From assembly GCF_002236115.1 (NCBI RefSeq), contig NZ_NIWT01000006.1:434001-498000 (forward strand): DNA of 64,000 nucleotides, in the 5' to 3' direction. Below the pieces are notes generated by a model. The model saw only the letters and a program-made list of their open reading frames with translations. It did no database searches and was not told the DNA's origin. A program made the translations under genes and the position numbers. Shown in pieces: positions 41,928 through 52,270 of this stretch. Origin of the DNA: Pseudomonas jessenii (GTDB lineage: Bacteria; Pseudomonadota; Gammaproteobacteria; Pseudomonadales; Pseudomonadaceae). Positions within the stretch are counted from its first letter, which is position 1. Each line of letters opens with the position of its first letter.

Positions 41928-41956
41928 ACTATACGGAGCGTCTTTTTAACTGTAAA
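41928..41956 (-). promoter_or_regulatory. Sigma-70 promoter of tRNA-Leu copy 2
   Basis: Minus strand: TTTACA (41956-41951), 17 bases, TATAGT (41933-41928), then GCGCGCC. Same boxes and spacing as the copy 1 promoter. Confidence 0.85.
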
Positions 41957-42117
41957 CCCCCGGCCTCAAAAAAACCTGAAAAAATTCACCAACGGTCTGC
42001 AATTCAGCTTTGAGGTGTCGATACAGGGCTTTAGATGGGTCGTCTTAGCTTGAAATTTCCCGTTTCATTACGCCTATGCCAAACTAACCCGCATATAGAC
42101 AAGGTGAAAACTCTCTA

Positions 42118-44745
42118 ATGGCCGATTGGCAGTCCCTCGATCCCGAGGCCGCTCGTGAAGCGGAAAAATATGAAAACCCTATTCCTAGCCGCGAACTGAT
42201 CCTTCAGCACCTTGCTGATCGAGGTTCGCCTGCTAACCGCGAGCAACTGGTCGAAGAGTTTGGTCTGACCACAGAAGACCAGATCGAAGCCCTGCGCCGC
42301 CGTCTGCGCGCCATGGAGCGCGATGCTCAACTCATCTATACCCGTCGCGGCACTTATGCACCGGTGGACAAGCTTGACCTGATCCTGGGTCGCATCAGCG
42401 GTCACCGCGACGGCTTCGGCTTCCTGGTGCCGGACGACGGCAGTGACGACCTGTTCATGAGCCCGGCGCAGATGCGTCTGGTGTTCGATGGTGACCGTGC
42501 CCTGGCCCGGGTATCCGGCCTGGACCGTCGTGGTCGCCGCGAAGGCATGATCGTCGAAGTGGTGTCCCGCGCTCACGAAACCATCGTCGGCCGCTACTTC
42601 GAAGAGGGCGGCATCGGTTTCGTGGTTGCGGACAATCCGAAGATCCAGCAGGAAGTGCTGGTGACGCCGGGTCGTAACGCCAACGCGCAGATCGGTCAGT
42701 TCGTCGAAGTGAAGATCACTCACTGGCCGACGCCACGCTTCCAGCCGCAAGGCGACGTGGTTGAAGTCGTGGGCAACTACATGGCGCCGGGCATGGAAAT
42801 CGATGTTGCCCTGCGTACCTACGACATTCCTCACGTCTGGCCTGACGCCGTGCTCAAGGAAGCCGGCAAGCTCAAGCCGGAAGTCGAAGAGAAAGACAAA
42901 GAGAAGCGCATCGACCTGCGCCATCTGCCGTTCGTCACCATCGACGGCGAAGATGCCCGCGACTTCGACGATGCGGTCTATTGCGAAGCCCGTCCGGGCA
43001 AGCTGCGCCTGTTCTCGGGCGGCTGGAAGCTGTACGTGGCGATTGCCGACGTATCCAGCTACGTGAAACTCGGTTCGGCGCTGGATGCCGAAGCGCAGGT
43101 TCGCGGCAACTCGGTGTACTTCCCCGAGCGCGTGATTCCGATGCTGCCTGAGCAGCTGTCCAACGGTTTGTGCTCGCTGAACCCGCAAGTCGATCGCCTG
43201 GCCATGGTTTGCGAGATGACCATCTCCAAGTCCGGTGAAATGACCGACTACTGCTTCTACGAAGCGGTGATTCACTCCCATGCGCGCCTGACCTACAACA
43301 AGGTCAGCGCGATGCTGGAAACGCCGAAAGCCACCGAAGGGCGCAAGCTGCGCGGTGAATACACCGACGTGGTGCCGCACCTCAAGCAGCTGTACTCGCT
43401 GTACAAGGTGTTGCTGGCGGCCCGTCACGTACGTGGCGCGATCGATTTCGAAACCCAGGAAACCCGGATCATCTTCGGTTCCGAGCGCAAGATCGCCGAA
43501 ATTCGTCCGACCGTGCGCAACGATGCGCACAAGCTGATCGAGGAGTGCATGCTGGCGGCCAACGTGGCCACCGCCGAATTCCTGAAGAAACACGAAATTC
43601 CGGCGCTGTATCGCGTTCACGATGGCCCGCCACCGGAGCGCCTGGAAAAGCTGCGCGCGTTCCTCGGCGAGCTCGGCCTGTCCCTGCACAAAGGCAAGGA
43701 CGGTCCGTCGCCGAAGGATTACCAGGCACTGCTGGCCGGTATCAAGGATCGTCCGGATTTCCACCTGATCCAGACTGTCATGCTGCGTTCGTTGAGCCAG
43801 GCGGTGTACAGCGCCGATAACCAGGGCCACTTCGGCCTGAATTACGAGGCGTACACCCACTTCACTTCGCCGATCCGCCGCTACCCGGACTTGCTCACGC
43901 ACCGGGCGATTCGCAGCGTGATCCATTCGAAACAGGACACCCCACACGTTCGCCGTGCCGGTGCGATGACCATTCCGAAAGCGCGCATCTATCCGTACGA
44001 CGAAGCGGCCCTGGAGCAACTCGGCGAGCAGTGCTCTATGAGCGAGCGCCGTGCCGACGAAGCGACCCGCGATGTAGTGAACTGGCTCAAGTGCGAGTTC
44101 ATGAAAGATCGCGTTGGCGAGTCGTTCCCGGGTGTGATCACCGCCGTGACCGGTTTTGGCCTGTTCGTCGAACTGACCGATATCTACGTCGAAGGCCTGG
44201 TGCACGTCACCGCGCTGCCGGGCGATTACTACCACTTCGATCCTGTGCACCACCGCCTGGCCGGTGAGCGTACCGGTCGCAGCTTCCGCTTGGGCGATAC
44301 CGTGGAAGTGCGCGTCATGCGCGTCGACCTCGACGAACGCAAGATCGACTTCGAGATGGCCGAGAAAACCATCAGCGCGCCGATCGGCCGCAAGAAGCGT
44401 GGTACCGAAAGCACAGCACCCGCTGCGAAAGTCGAAGCAGAACCGGCCACGGCGAAAACCGGTCGTCGTCCTGCCAAGGAAAAGGCTGTAGAGGCCTATC
44501 GCCCGAGCGATGCAGCGGCGAAAAACGCCGAAGTGCGCAAAAGTCGTGAAATGAAGCAGGCGTTGCTCGCCGGTGCGAAAAGCGGCGGTAAAGCGGCGTC
44601 TGGGGGAAAGACCAGTCGGTCGACGCCTGACAAGGCCGTCGGCGGCAAGCCAGCCAAACCGAGCAAACATCGTAAAGGCCCGCCAAAAGCGGGCTCGGCT
44701 CCAGCCAAGAGTGGCGGGGCGCGTAAACCTAAGGCCAAGCCATGA
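42118..44745 (+). CDS. rnr: Ribonuclease R
   Basis: An 875-residue 3'-5' exoribonuclease able to unwind structured RNA. N-terminal winged-helix (about residues 20-80), cold-shock domains (about residues 85-240), then the RNB catalytic domain with ARDFDDAVYCE (metal-binding aspartates, about residues 279-289) and HFTSPIRRYPDLLTHRAI (about residues 581-598). An S1 domain (about residues 660-740) and a long basic, alanine/lysine-rich tail (about 765-875) follow; the tail is longer than in E. coli RNase R (813 residues) and may bind RNA. It lies directly upstream of rlmB, with stop and start overlapping by 4 bases (44742-44745). Confidence 0.96.
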   Translation: MADWQSLDPEAAREAEKYENPIPSRELILQHLADRGSPANREQLVEEFGLTTEDQIEALRRRLRAMERDAQLIYTRRGTYAPVDKLDLILGRISGHRDGFGFLVPDDGSDDLFMSPAQMRLVFDGDRALARVSGLDRRGRREGMIVEVVSRAHETIVGRYFEEGGIGFVVADNPKIQQEVLVTPGRNANAQIGQFVEVKITHWPTPRFQPQGDVVEVVGNYMAPGMEIDVALRTYDIPHVWPDAVLKEAGKLKPEVEEKDKEKRIDLRHLPFVTIDGEDARDFDDAVYCEARPGKLRLFSGGWKLYVAIADVSSYVKLGSALDAEAQVRGNSVYFPERVIPMLPEQLSNGLCSLNPQVDRLAMVCEMTISKSGEMTDYCFYEAVIHSHARLTYNKVSAMLETPKATEGRKLRGEYTDVVPHLKQLYSLYKVLLAARHVRGAIDFETQETRIIFGSERKIAEIRPTVRNDAHKLIEECMLAANVATAEFLKKHEIPALYRVHDGPPPERLEKLRAFLGELGLSLHKGKDGPSPKDYQALLAGIKDRPDFHLIQTVMLRSLSQAVYSADNQGHFGLNYEAYTHFTSPIRRYPDLLTHRAIRSVIHSKQDTPHVRRAGAMTIPKARIYPYDEAALEQLGEQCSMSERRADEATRDVVNWLKCEFMKDRVGESFPGVITAVTGFGLFVELTDIYVEGLVHVTALPGDYYHFDPVHHRLAGERTGRSFRLGDTVEVRVMRVDLDERKIDFEMAEKTISAPIGRKKRGTESTAPAAKVEAEPATAKTGRRPAKEKAVEAYRPSDAAAKNAEVRKSREMKQALLAGAKSGGKAASGGKTSRSTPDKAVGGKPAKPSKHRKGPPKAGSAPAKSGGARKPKAKP

Positions 44746-45509
44746 GTCAGTTGGAAAAGATCTACGGCGTACATGCTGTAGAAGCGTTGTTGCGTCACCA
44801 CCCGAAACGCGTGAAGCAGATCTGGTTGGCCGAAGGTCGCAATGACCCTCGGGTCCAGACGCTGATCGAACTGGCCAACGAAAACCGGGTCCAGGTCGGC
44901 CAGGCCGAGCGCCGTGAAATGGACGCCTGGGTTGAAGGCGTGCACCAGGGTGTTGTCGCGGACGTGAGTCCGAGCCAGGTCTGGGGTGAGGCGATGCTCG
45001 ACGAGCTGCTCGATCGCACCGACGGCGCACCGTTGTTGCTGGTGCTCGACGGCGTGACCGATCCGCACAACCTCGGCGCGTGCCTGCGTTCGGCCGATGC
45101 GGCGGGCGCGCTGGCAGTGATCGTGCCGAAGGACAAGTCGGCGACCCTGACTCCGGTTGTACGAAAAATCGCCTGCGGTGCGGCGGAAGTGATTCCGCTG
45201 GTTGCCGTGACCAACCTGGCGCGCACCCTGGAAAAGCTCCAGCAGCGCGGCTTGTGGGTTGTCGGCACGGCCGGAGAAGCTGAGGTCAGCCTGTATGACC
45301 AGGATCTGACCGGCCCGACCATCCTGATCATGGGTGCCGAAGGCAAGGGCATGCGTCGCCTGACCCGCGAGCATTGCGACTACCTGGTCAACCTGCCGAT
45401 GGCCGGTAGCGTCAGCAGTCTCAACGTTTCCGTGGCGACGGGTGTCTGCCTGTTCGAAGCCCAGCGTCAGCGCAGTGTCAAAGCCAAGGCTGCTGCCAAG
45501 AAATCCTGA
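44742..45509 (+). CDS. rlmB: 23S rRNA (Gm2251) 2'-O-methyltransferase
   Basis: A 255-residue SpoU-family (SPOUT knot) methyltransferase. An L30e-like N-terminal substrate-binding domain (about residues 4-80, YGVHAVEALLRHHPKRV) precedes the catalytic domain with LDGVTDPHNLGACLRSADAAG, GAEGKGMRRLTREHCD and LPMAGSVSSLNVSVATG, the three SPOUT motifs. It modifies G2251 of 23S rRNA in the P-site loop. It is co-translated with rnr (ATGA overlap). Confidence 0.95.
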   Translation: MSQLEKIYGVHAVEALLRHHPKRVKQIWLAEGRNDPRVQTLIELANENRVQVGQAERREMDAWVEGVHQGVVADVSPSQVWGEAMLDELLDRTDGAPLLLVLDGVTDPHNLGACLRSADAAGALAVIVPKDKSATLTPVVRKIACGAAEVIPLVAVTNLARTLEKLQQRGLWVVGTAGEAEVSLYDQDLTGPTILIMGAEGKGMRRLTREHCDYLVNLPMAGSVSSLNVSVATGVCLFEAQRQRSVKAKAAAKKS

Positions 45510-45522
45510 TCCAGTTGCAGTC

Positions 45523-45615
45523 CCTGTGGGAGCGAGCCTGCTCGCGATAGCGGTGTAACATTCAGCATTAATGTCGAATGTTGCGACCCCATCGCGAGCA
45601 AGCTCGCTCCCACAG
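45523..45615. repeat. REPIN
   Basis: Inverted REP halves 45523-45548 (CCTGTGGGAGCGAGCCTGCT...) and 45590-45615, downstream of rlmB. Confidence 0.9.
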
Positions 45616-45668
45616 TGTTTTTGTAGTGAGGGAAAGATTGGGGGTTGTTCAAATAATCGCCAATTACC

Positions 45669-45697
45669 TTGCGCCTCCCTCGCCCCTTCTCTACAAT
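45669..45697 (+). promoter_or_regulatory. Probable sigma-70 promoter of the rpsF operon
   Basis: TTGCGC (45669-45674), 17 bases, TACAAT (45692-45697), about 120 bases before rpsF, leaving a leader of roughly 110 bases. Confidence 0.6.
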
Positions 45698-45769
45698 TGC
45701 GCCCCTTGCTGTGATGGCAGGCACCAACGTGTCTAGCGTCCGCAAGTCCATAAGTGTCATTCACTCCTT

Positions 45770-45810
45770 GTCTGACCGCTTTTGAGCGGCAGGCTACAAC
45801 CCGTAAGGAG
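45770..45810 (+). promoter_or_regulatory. Possible S6:S18 leader structure before rpsF
   Basis: The leader contains CCGCT-TTTG-AGCGG (45776-45789) followed by CAGGCTACAACCCG and the ribosome site AAGGAG. A hairpin with a CCG element just before rpsF recalls the S6:S18 autoregulatory RNA described for many bacteria; the exact motif was not verified. Confidence 0.3.
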
Positions 45811-45815
45811 CATTC

Positions 45816-46238
45816 ATGCGTCATTACGAAATCATCTTTTTGGTCCACCCGGATCAAAGCGAGCAAGTCGGCGGCATGGTTGAGCGTTACACCAAGCTGA
45901 TCGAAGAAGACGGCGGCAAAATCCACCGTCTGGAAGATTGGGGCCGTCGTCAACTGGCCTACGCAATCAACAATGTTCACAAGGCTCACTACGTGATGCT
46001 GAACGTTGAGTGCACTGGCAAGGCCCTGGCCGAGCTGGAAGACAACTTCCGCTACAACGATGCAGTGATCCGTAACCTGGTCATCCGTCGCGACGAAGCC
46101 GTTACCGGCCAGTCCGAGATGCTCAAGGCTGAAGAAAACCGCAGTGAGCGCCGTGAGCGTCGCGACCGTCCTGAGCACGAAGGCGCTGAAAGCGCTGATA
46201 GTGATGACAGCGACAACAGCGATAACGCTGACGAGTAA
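45816..46238 (+). CDS. rpsF: 30S ribosomal protein S6
   Basis: A 140-residue protein. MRHYEIIFLVHPDQSEQV and RRQLAYAINNVHKAHYVMLN are the S6 signatures. The tail after residue 110 is strongly charged and ends in Asp/Ser/Asn repeats (DSDDSDNSDNADE), a known site of added glutamates in S6 of E. coli via RimK. AAGGAG precedes the ATG. First gene of rpsF-rpsR-DUF2232-rplI. Confidence 0.98.
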   Translation: MRHYEIIFLVHPDQSEQVGGMVERYTKLIEEDGGKIHRLEDWGRRQLAYAINNVHKAHYVMLNVECTGKALAELEDNFRYNDAVIRNLVIRRDEAVTGQSEMLKAEENRSERRERRDRPEHEGAESADSDDSDNSDNADE

Positions 46239-46266
46239 TCCACGGACCTTTTAAGGAGCCAATTAC

Positions 46267-46497
46267 ATGGCACGTTTCTTCCGTCGTCGTAAATTCTGCC
46301 GCTTCACCGCTGAAGACGTGAAAGAGATCGATTACAAAGATCTCAACACTCTGAAAGCCTACGTATCCGAGACCGGCAAAATCGTTCCAAGCCGCATCAC
46401 CGGTACCAAAGCTCGTTATCAGCGTCAGCTGGCCACCGCTATCAAGCGCGCCCGCTTCCTGGCCCTGCTGGCCTACACCGACAGCCACGGCCGCTGA
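46267..46497 (+). CDS. rpsR: 30S ribosomal protein S18
   Basis: A 76-residue protein. [36 protein letters not shown] and [18 protein letters not shown] match S18 along the full length. It binds S6 on the platform of the 30S subunit. Ribosome site TTAAGGAGCC precedes it; a single Cys in RRKFC is present rather than a four-Cys zinc form. Confidence 0.98.
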
Positions 46498-46533
46498 GAC
46501 CGGGCAGTCGACACGTAGCAAAGGATTGAATGC

Positions 46534-47427
46534 ATGCGGGCCATAGCTGAGTTCATCATGCGCGGCCGTATGCAGGCCACTCTGGTAGTGGCTGGATGCG
46601 CGGCATTGCCGTTGTTGTATTGGTTGGGTGCTGCCGCCGGATGCCTTGTGCTCCTGCGGCGCGGATTGAGGGACGCCCTGGGCGTTCTTGCTCTGGGACT
46701 GCTGCCGGCATTGGCCTGGTGGCTTTACTCCGACGACCCACGGGCACTTCTGGTGCTGCTGGGGTCTGCGAGCCTTGCGTTGGTTTTGCGCGCAAGCGAG
46801 TCCTGGAACCGCGTGCTGCTGGTCAGCATAGCGACGGGGGTGGTGTTTTCAGTGGTGTTGGGGACAGCTTTTGCTCCCCAGATCGAGATGCTGGCGCAGG
46901 CTTTGATCAAAGTCATGCCGTCGCTACTCGGTGATGTTTACCAGAAGTTGTCGGTAGACGAACAAGCGCGTTTCGCGTCCCTGATTGCACCGGTCCTGAC
47001 CGGCCTGATTGCGGCGTTGTTGCAAATCGTCAGCTTGCTGAGCCTGCTTGTCGGGCGTTACTGGCAGGCGTTGTTGTACAACCCGGGCGGTTTTGGTCGC
47101 GAGTTTCGCGCCATCCGCATCCCGCTGTTGCCGGCGATGTTGCTGCTGGCGTGCATGCTTCTGGGGCCGAATCTCGGTTCACAGATGGCCATGTTGACGC
47201 CGTTGTGCAGCGTACCGCTGGTGTTCGCCGGGCTGGCCCTGATTCACGGGCTGGTGGCGCAGAAGCGACTGGCCAGGTTCTGGCTGGTGGGGTTGTACGT
47301 GACGCTGTTGCTGTTCATGCAGCTGATCTATCCGTTGCTGGTGGTCCTGGCCATCGTCGACAGCCTGATTGATTTTCGCGGTCGTTCGGCACCGAAAGAT
47401 GCCGATAACGCGAACGGTGAAGGTTAA
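46534..47427 (+). CDS. DUF2232-family membrane protein
   Basis: A 297-residue integral membrane protein with about eight hydrophobic helices (for example VLGVLALGLLPALAWWLY and LLPAMLLLACMLLG). It resembles the DUF2232/YybS-like proteins found between rpsR and rplI in Pseudomonas (the PA4933 position as I recall). Function unknown; the fixed place in a ribosomal-protein operon suggests a link to growth or cell-envelope expansion, but this is only inferred. There is no clear signal or enzyme motif. Confidence 0.75.
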   Translation: MRAIAEFIMRGRMQATLVVAGCAALPLLYWLGAAAGCLVLLRRGLRDALGVLALGLLPALAWWLYSDDPRALLVLLGSASLALVLRASESWNRVLLVSIATGVVFSVVLGTAFAPQIEMLAQALIKVMPSLLGDVYQKLSVDEQARFASLIAPVLTGLIAALLQIVSLLSLLVGRYWQALLYNPGGFGREFRAIRIPLLPAMLLLACMLLGPNLGSQMAMLTPLCSVPLVFAGLALIHGLVAQKRLARFWLVGLYVTLLLFMQLIYPLLVVLAIVDSLIDFRGRSAPKDADNANGEG

Positions 47428-47446
47428 AAGTTAAGAGGATTTTCAC

Positions 47447-47893
47447 ATGCAACTGATCCTTCTGGAAAAAGTCACCAACCTGGGCAACCTGGGTGACAAA
47501 GTGAACGTTAAGGCTGGCTACGGTCGTAACTACCTGCTGCCTTACGGCAAAGCTACCGCTGCGACCCCAGCCAACCTGGCTGCGTTCGAAGAGCGTCGCG
47601 CTGAGCTGGAAAAAGCTGCAGCAGATCGCAAAGCATCGGCTGAAAGCCGCGCTGCCCAACTGGCCGAGCTGGAAGTGACCATCACTGCCACCGCTGGCGA
47701 CGAAGGCAAGCTGTTCGGTTCGATCGGTACTCACGACATCGCTGACGCACTGACCGCCTCCGGCGTTGAAGTGCAGAAGAGCGAAGTTCGTCTGCCGAAC
47801 GGCACCATCCGCAACGTAGGCGAATTCGACGTAGCCGTGCACCTGCACGCCGAAGTTGAAGCCACCGTACGCGTTGTCGTGGTAGCAGCTTAA
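47447..47893 (+). CDS. rplI: 50S ribosomal protein L9
   Basis: A 148-residue two-domain protein: the N-terminal rRNA-binding part has MQLILLEKVTNLGNLGDKVNVKAGYGRNYLLPYGKA, a long connecting helix spans about residues 40-75, and the C-terminal domain starts near residue 80. It lies 19 bases after the DUF2232 gene, with AAGAGGA upstream. Confidence 0.98.
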   Translation: MQLILLEKVTNLGNLGDKVNVKAGYGRNYLLPYGKATAATPANLAAFEERRAELEKAAADRKASAESRAAQLAELEVTITATAGDEGKLFGSIGTHDIADALTASGVEVQKSEVRLPNGTIRNVGEFDVAVHLHAEVEATVRVVVVAA

Positions 47894-47938
47894 GCAGCAC
47901 TTGTCGGCTGGCACCCTCGGGTGCTTGCCGGTAACATC

Positions 47939-47978
47939 GGGCACGATCCTGTTTACAGGTCGTGCCCTTTGTCTTTCT
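47939..47978 (+). terminator. Rho-independent terminator after rplI
   Basis: GGGCACGA-T-CCTGT/ACAGG-TCGTGCCC long stem with a TT loop, followed by TTTGTCTTTC. A smaller hairpin, GCACCC/GGGTGC, lies just before it. They separate the ribosomal operon from dnaB, which starts at 48016. Confidence 0.8.
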
Positions 47979-48015
47979 GAAACTTCTGCTTTTTATCACC
48001 AAGAACCAAGTGGCC

Positions 48016-49413
48016 ATGAACGATATCTCCGCTCCTGAGCAATACGATCTGCAAACCGCCGCGCTGAAAGTGCCGCCGCATTCCATCGAAGCCGAACAGG
48101 CTGTACTCGGTGGTCTGATGCTGGACAACAACGCCTGGGAGCGTGTGCTCGATCAAGTCTCCGACGGCGATTTCTATCGACATGACCACCGCCTGATTTT
48201 CCGTGCGATCGCCAAGCTGGCCGATCAGAACATGCCGATCGACGTCGTGACCCTGTCCGAGCAACTGGACAAGGAAGGTCAGACTTCGCAAGTCGGTGGC
48301 CTCGGTTACCTCGGTGAACTGGCGAAAAACACCCCGTCCGTCGCCAACATCAAGGCCTATGCGCAGATCGTTCGCGAACGGGCGACGTTGCGCCAGCTGA
48401 TCGGTATCAGTACCGAAATCGCCGACAGCGCGTTCAACCCTGAAGGTCGCACTGCCGCCGAGATTCTCGACGAGGCTGAACGGCAGATCTTCCAGATCGC
48501 CGAGGCCCGACCGAAAACCGGTGGCCCGGTGGGCGTCAACGACCTGCTGACCAAGGCCATCGACCGCATCGACACCCTGTTCAACACCGACAACGCCATC
48601 ACCGGCCTGTCCACCGGCTACACCGACCTCGACGAGAAAACCAGCGGCCTGCAACCGTCCGACCTGATCATCGTCGCTGGCCGTCCATCCATGGGTAAAA
48701 CCACCTTTGCGATGAACCTGGTGGAAAACGCCGTGTTGCGCAGCGAGAAGGCCGTCCTGGTTTACTCCCTCGAGATGCCAGGCGAATCGCTGATCATGCG
48801 TATGTTGTCTTCCCTGGGGCGTATCGACCAGACCAAGGTCCGTTCCGGCCAGTTGGAAGATGACGACTGGCCGCGCCTGACCTCGGCGGTCAACCTGCTC
48901 AACGACCGCAAGCTGTTCATCGACGATACCGCCGGCATCAGCCCGTCGGAAATGCGCGCCCGGACCCGCCGTCTGGTGCGTGAACACGGCGATGTCGGCC
49001 TGATCATGATCGACTACCTGCAACTGATGCAGATCCCGGGCTCCAGTGGTGACAACCGAACCAACGAGATTTCCGAGATCTCCCGATCCCTGAAAGCCCT
49101 GGCCAAGGAATTCAACTGTCCGGTGGTGGCGCTCTCGCAGCTCAACCGTTCCCTGGAGCAACGGCCAAACAAACGCCCAGTGAACTCCGACTTGCGGGAA
49201 TCCGGAGCGATCGAGCAGGATGCCGACGTGATCATGTTCGTTTACCGCGACGAGGTGTATCACCCGGAGACCGAGCACAAGGGCATCGCCGAAATCATCA
49301 TCGGCAAGCAGCGTAACGGGCCGATCGGTTTTATCCGCCTGGCGTTCATCGGCAAGTACACCCGTTTCGAGAACCTGGCGCCGGGTAGCTATAACTTCGA
49401 CGATGACGAGTAA
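48016..49413 (+). CDS. dnaB: Replicative DNA helicase
   Basis: A 465-residue hexameric helicase. N-terminal domain (about residues 18-120, PHSIEAEQAVLGGLMLDN), linker, then the RecA-like domain with Walker A AGRPSMGKTTFAMN (about residues 219-232) and Walker B LIMIDYLQLM; the C-terminal DLRESGAIEQDADVIMFVYRDE completes the family. The ATG at 48016 gives MNDISAPEQYDLQTA; the earlier in-frame start at 47962 lies in the terminator region and was rejected. Confidence 0.97.
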   Translation: MNDISAPEQYDLQTAALKVPPHSIEAEQAVLGGLMLDNNAWERVLDQVSDGDFYRHDHRLIFRAIAKLADQNMPIDVVTLSEQLDKEGQTSQVGGLGYLGELAKNTPSVANIKAYAQIVRERATLRQLIGISTEIADSAFNPEGRTAAEILDEAERQIFQIAEARPKTGGPVGVNDLLTKAIDRIDTLFNTDNAITGLSTGYTDLDEKTSGLQPSDLIIVAGRPSMGKTTFAMNLVENAVLRSEKAVLVYSLEMPGESLIMRMLSSLGRIDQTKVRSGQLEDDDWPRLTSAVNLLNDRKLFIDDTAGISPSEMRARTRRLVREHGDVGLIMIDYLQLMQIPGSSGDNRTNEISEISRSLKALAKEFNCPVVALSQLNRSLEQRPNKRPVNSDLRESGAIEQDADVIMFVYRDEVYHPETEHKGIAEIIIGKQRNGPIGFIRLAFIGKYTRFENLAPGSYNFDDDE

Positions 49414-49435
49414 TTTGTAGCGTCTGATCGGTCCT

Positions 49436-49500
49436 CATCGCGAGCAAGCTCGCTCCCACAAGGATCACGCCGAACTTGTGGGAGCGAGCTTGCTCGATGG
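49436..49500. repeat. REPIN (one arm shortened)
   Basis: REP halves 49436-49460 and 49475-49500 in inverted orientation. The right arm lacks the CG of GCTCGCGATGG (reads GCTCGATGG). Confidence 0.85.
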
Positions 49501-49599
49501 GGTCACCGCAATTTCCGACCATGGCCGTCGGAATTGGTCAAAATTTGTGCTATATTCCGCGCCCGCGAAATTCAATGAAAGCCAACACCGGTTATCGAC

Positions 49600-51903
<2,304 letters not shown>

Positions 51904-51923
51904 GCTTCGCTTGAACTGAACAG

Positions 51924-51950
51924 AACGCCAACCTTCGGGTTGGCGTTTTG
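51924..51950 (+). terminator. Rho-independent terminator after ygiQ
   Basis: AACGCCAACC/GGTTGGCGTT stem with TTCG tetraloop followed by TTG. Confidence 0.85.
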
Positions 51951-51983
51951 CGTTTCAGGGTTCAACCATTTGTGCTGGAACCA

Positions 51984-52089
51984 ATGGCCTCTTCGCGGGC
52001 AAGCCCGCTCCCACAGGTTATTGGGGTTGTCCGCAGTTTTGTGTTCACAGCAAAACCCTGTGGGAGCGGGCTTGCCCGCGAAGAGGCCG
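51984..52089. repeat. REPIN, GCGGGCAAGCCCGC subtype
   Basis: Inverted halves 51984-52018 (ATGGCCTCTTCGCGGGCAAG...) and 52055-52089. The core is GCGGGCAAGCCCGC, not GCGAGCAAGCTCGC as in most others here; both share the CCTCTTCG flank. Confidence 0.9.
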
Positions 52090-52270
52090 GAATTGCCAAC
52101 CAATTTCTGGCTGGTTGCCACATTTACGTGCACCTGTGCCAAACCATTTTCCCGCATCGCCCGATTTTGGTGCTGTACTGCCTCAGGCAACCGAGGAAAG
52201 CGCCAGCATTGCTGGATGGCATAAGTCTTGCACGCTTTCCAATACGCTCAAGGCTCGCAGGAGGCACGCC

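Noticed and set aside
42115..45030. A 971-residue minus-strand open frame across rnr
   Set aside because: Antisense of rnr with arginine- and histidine-rich composition; high-GC codon bias opens such frames by chance.
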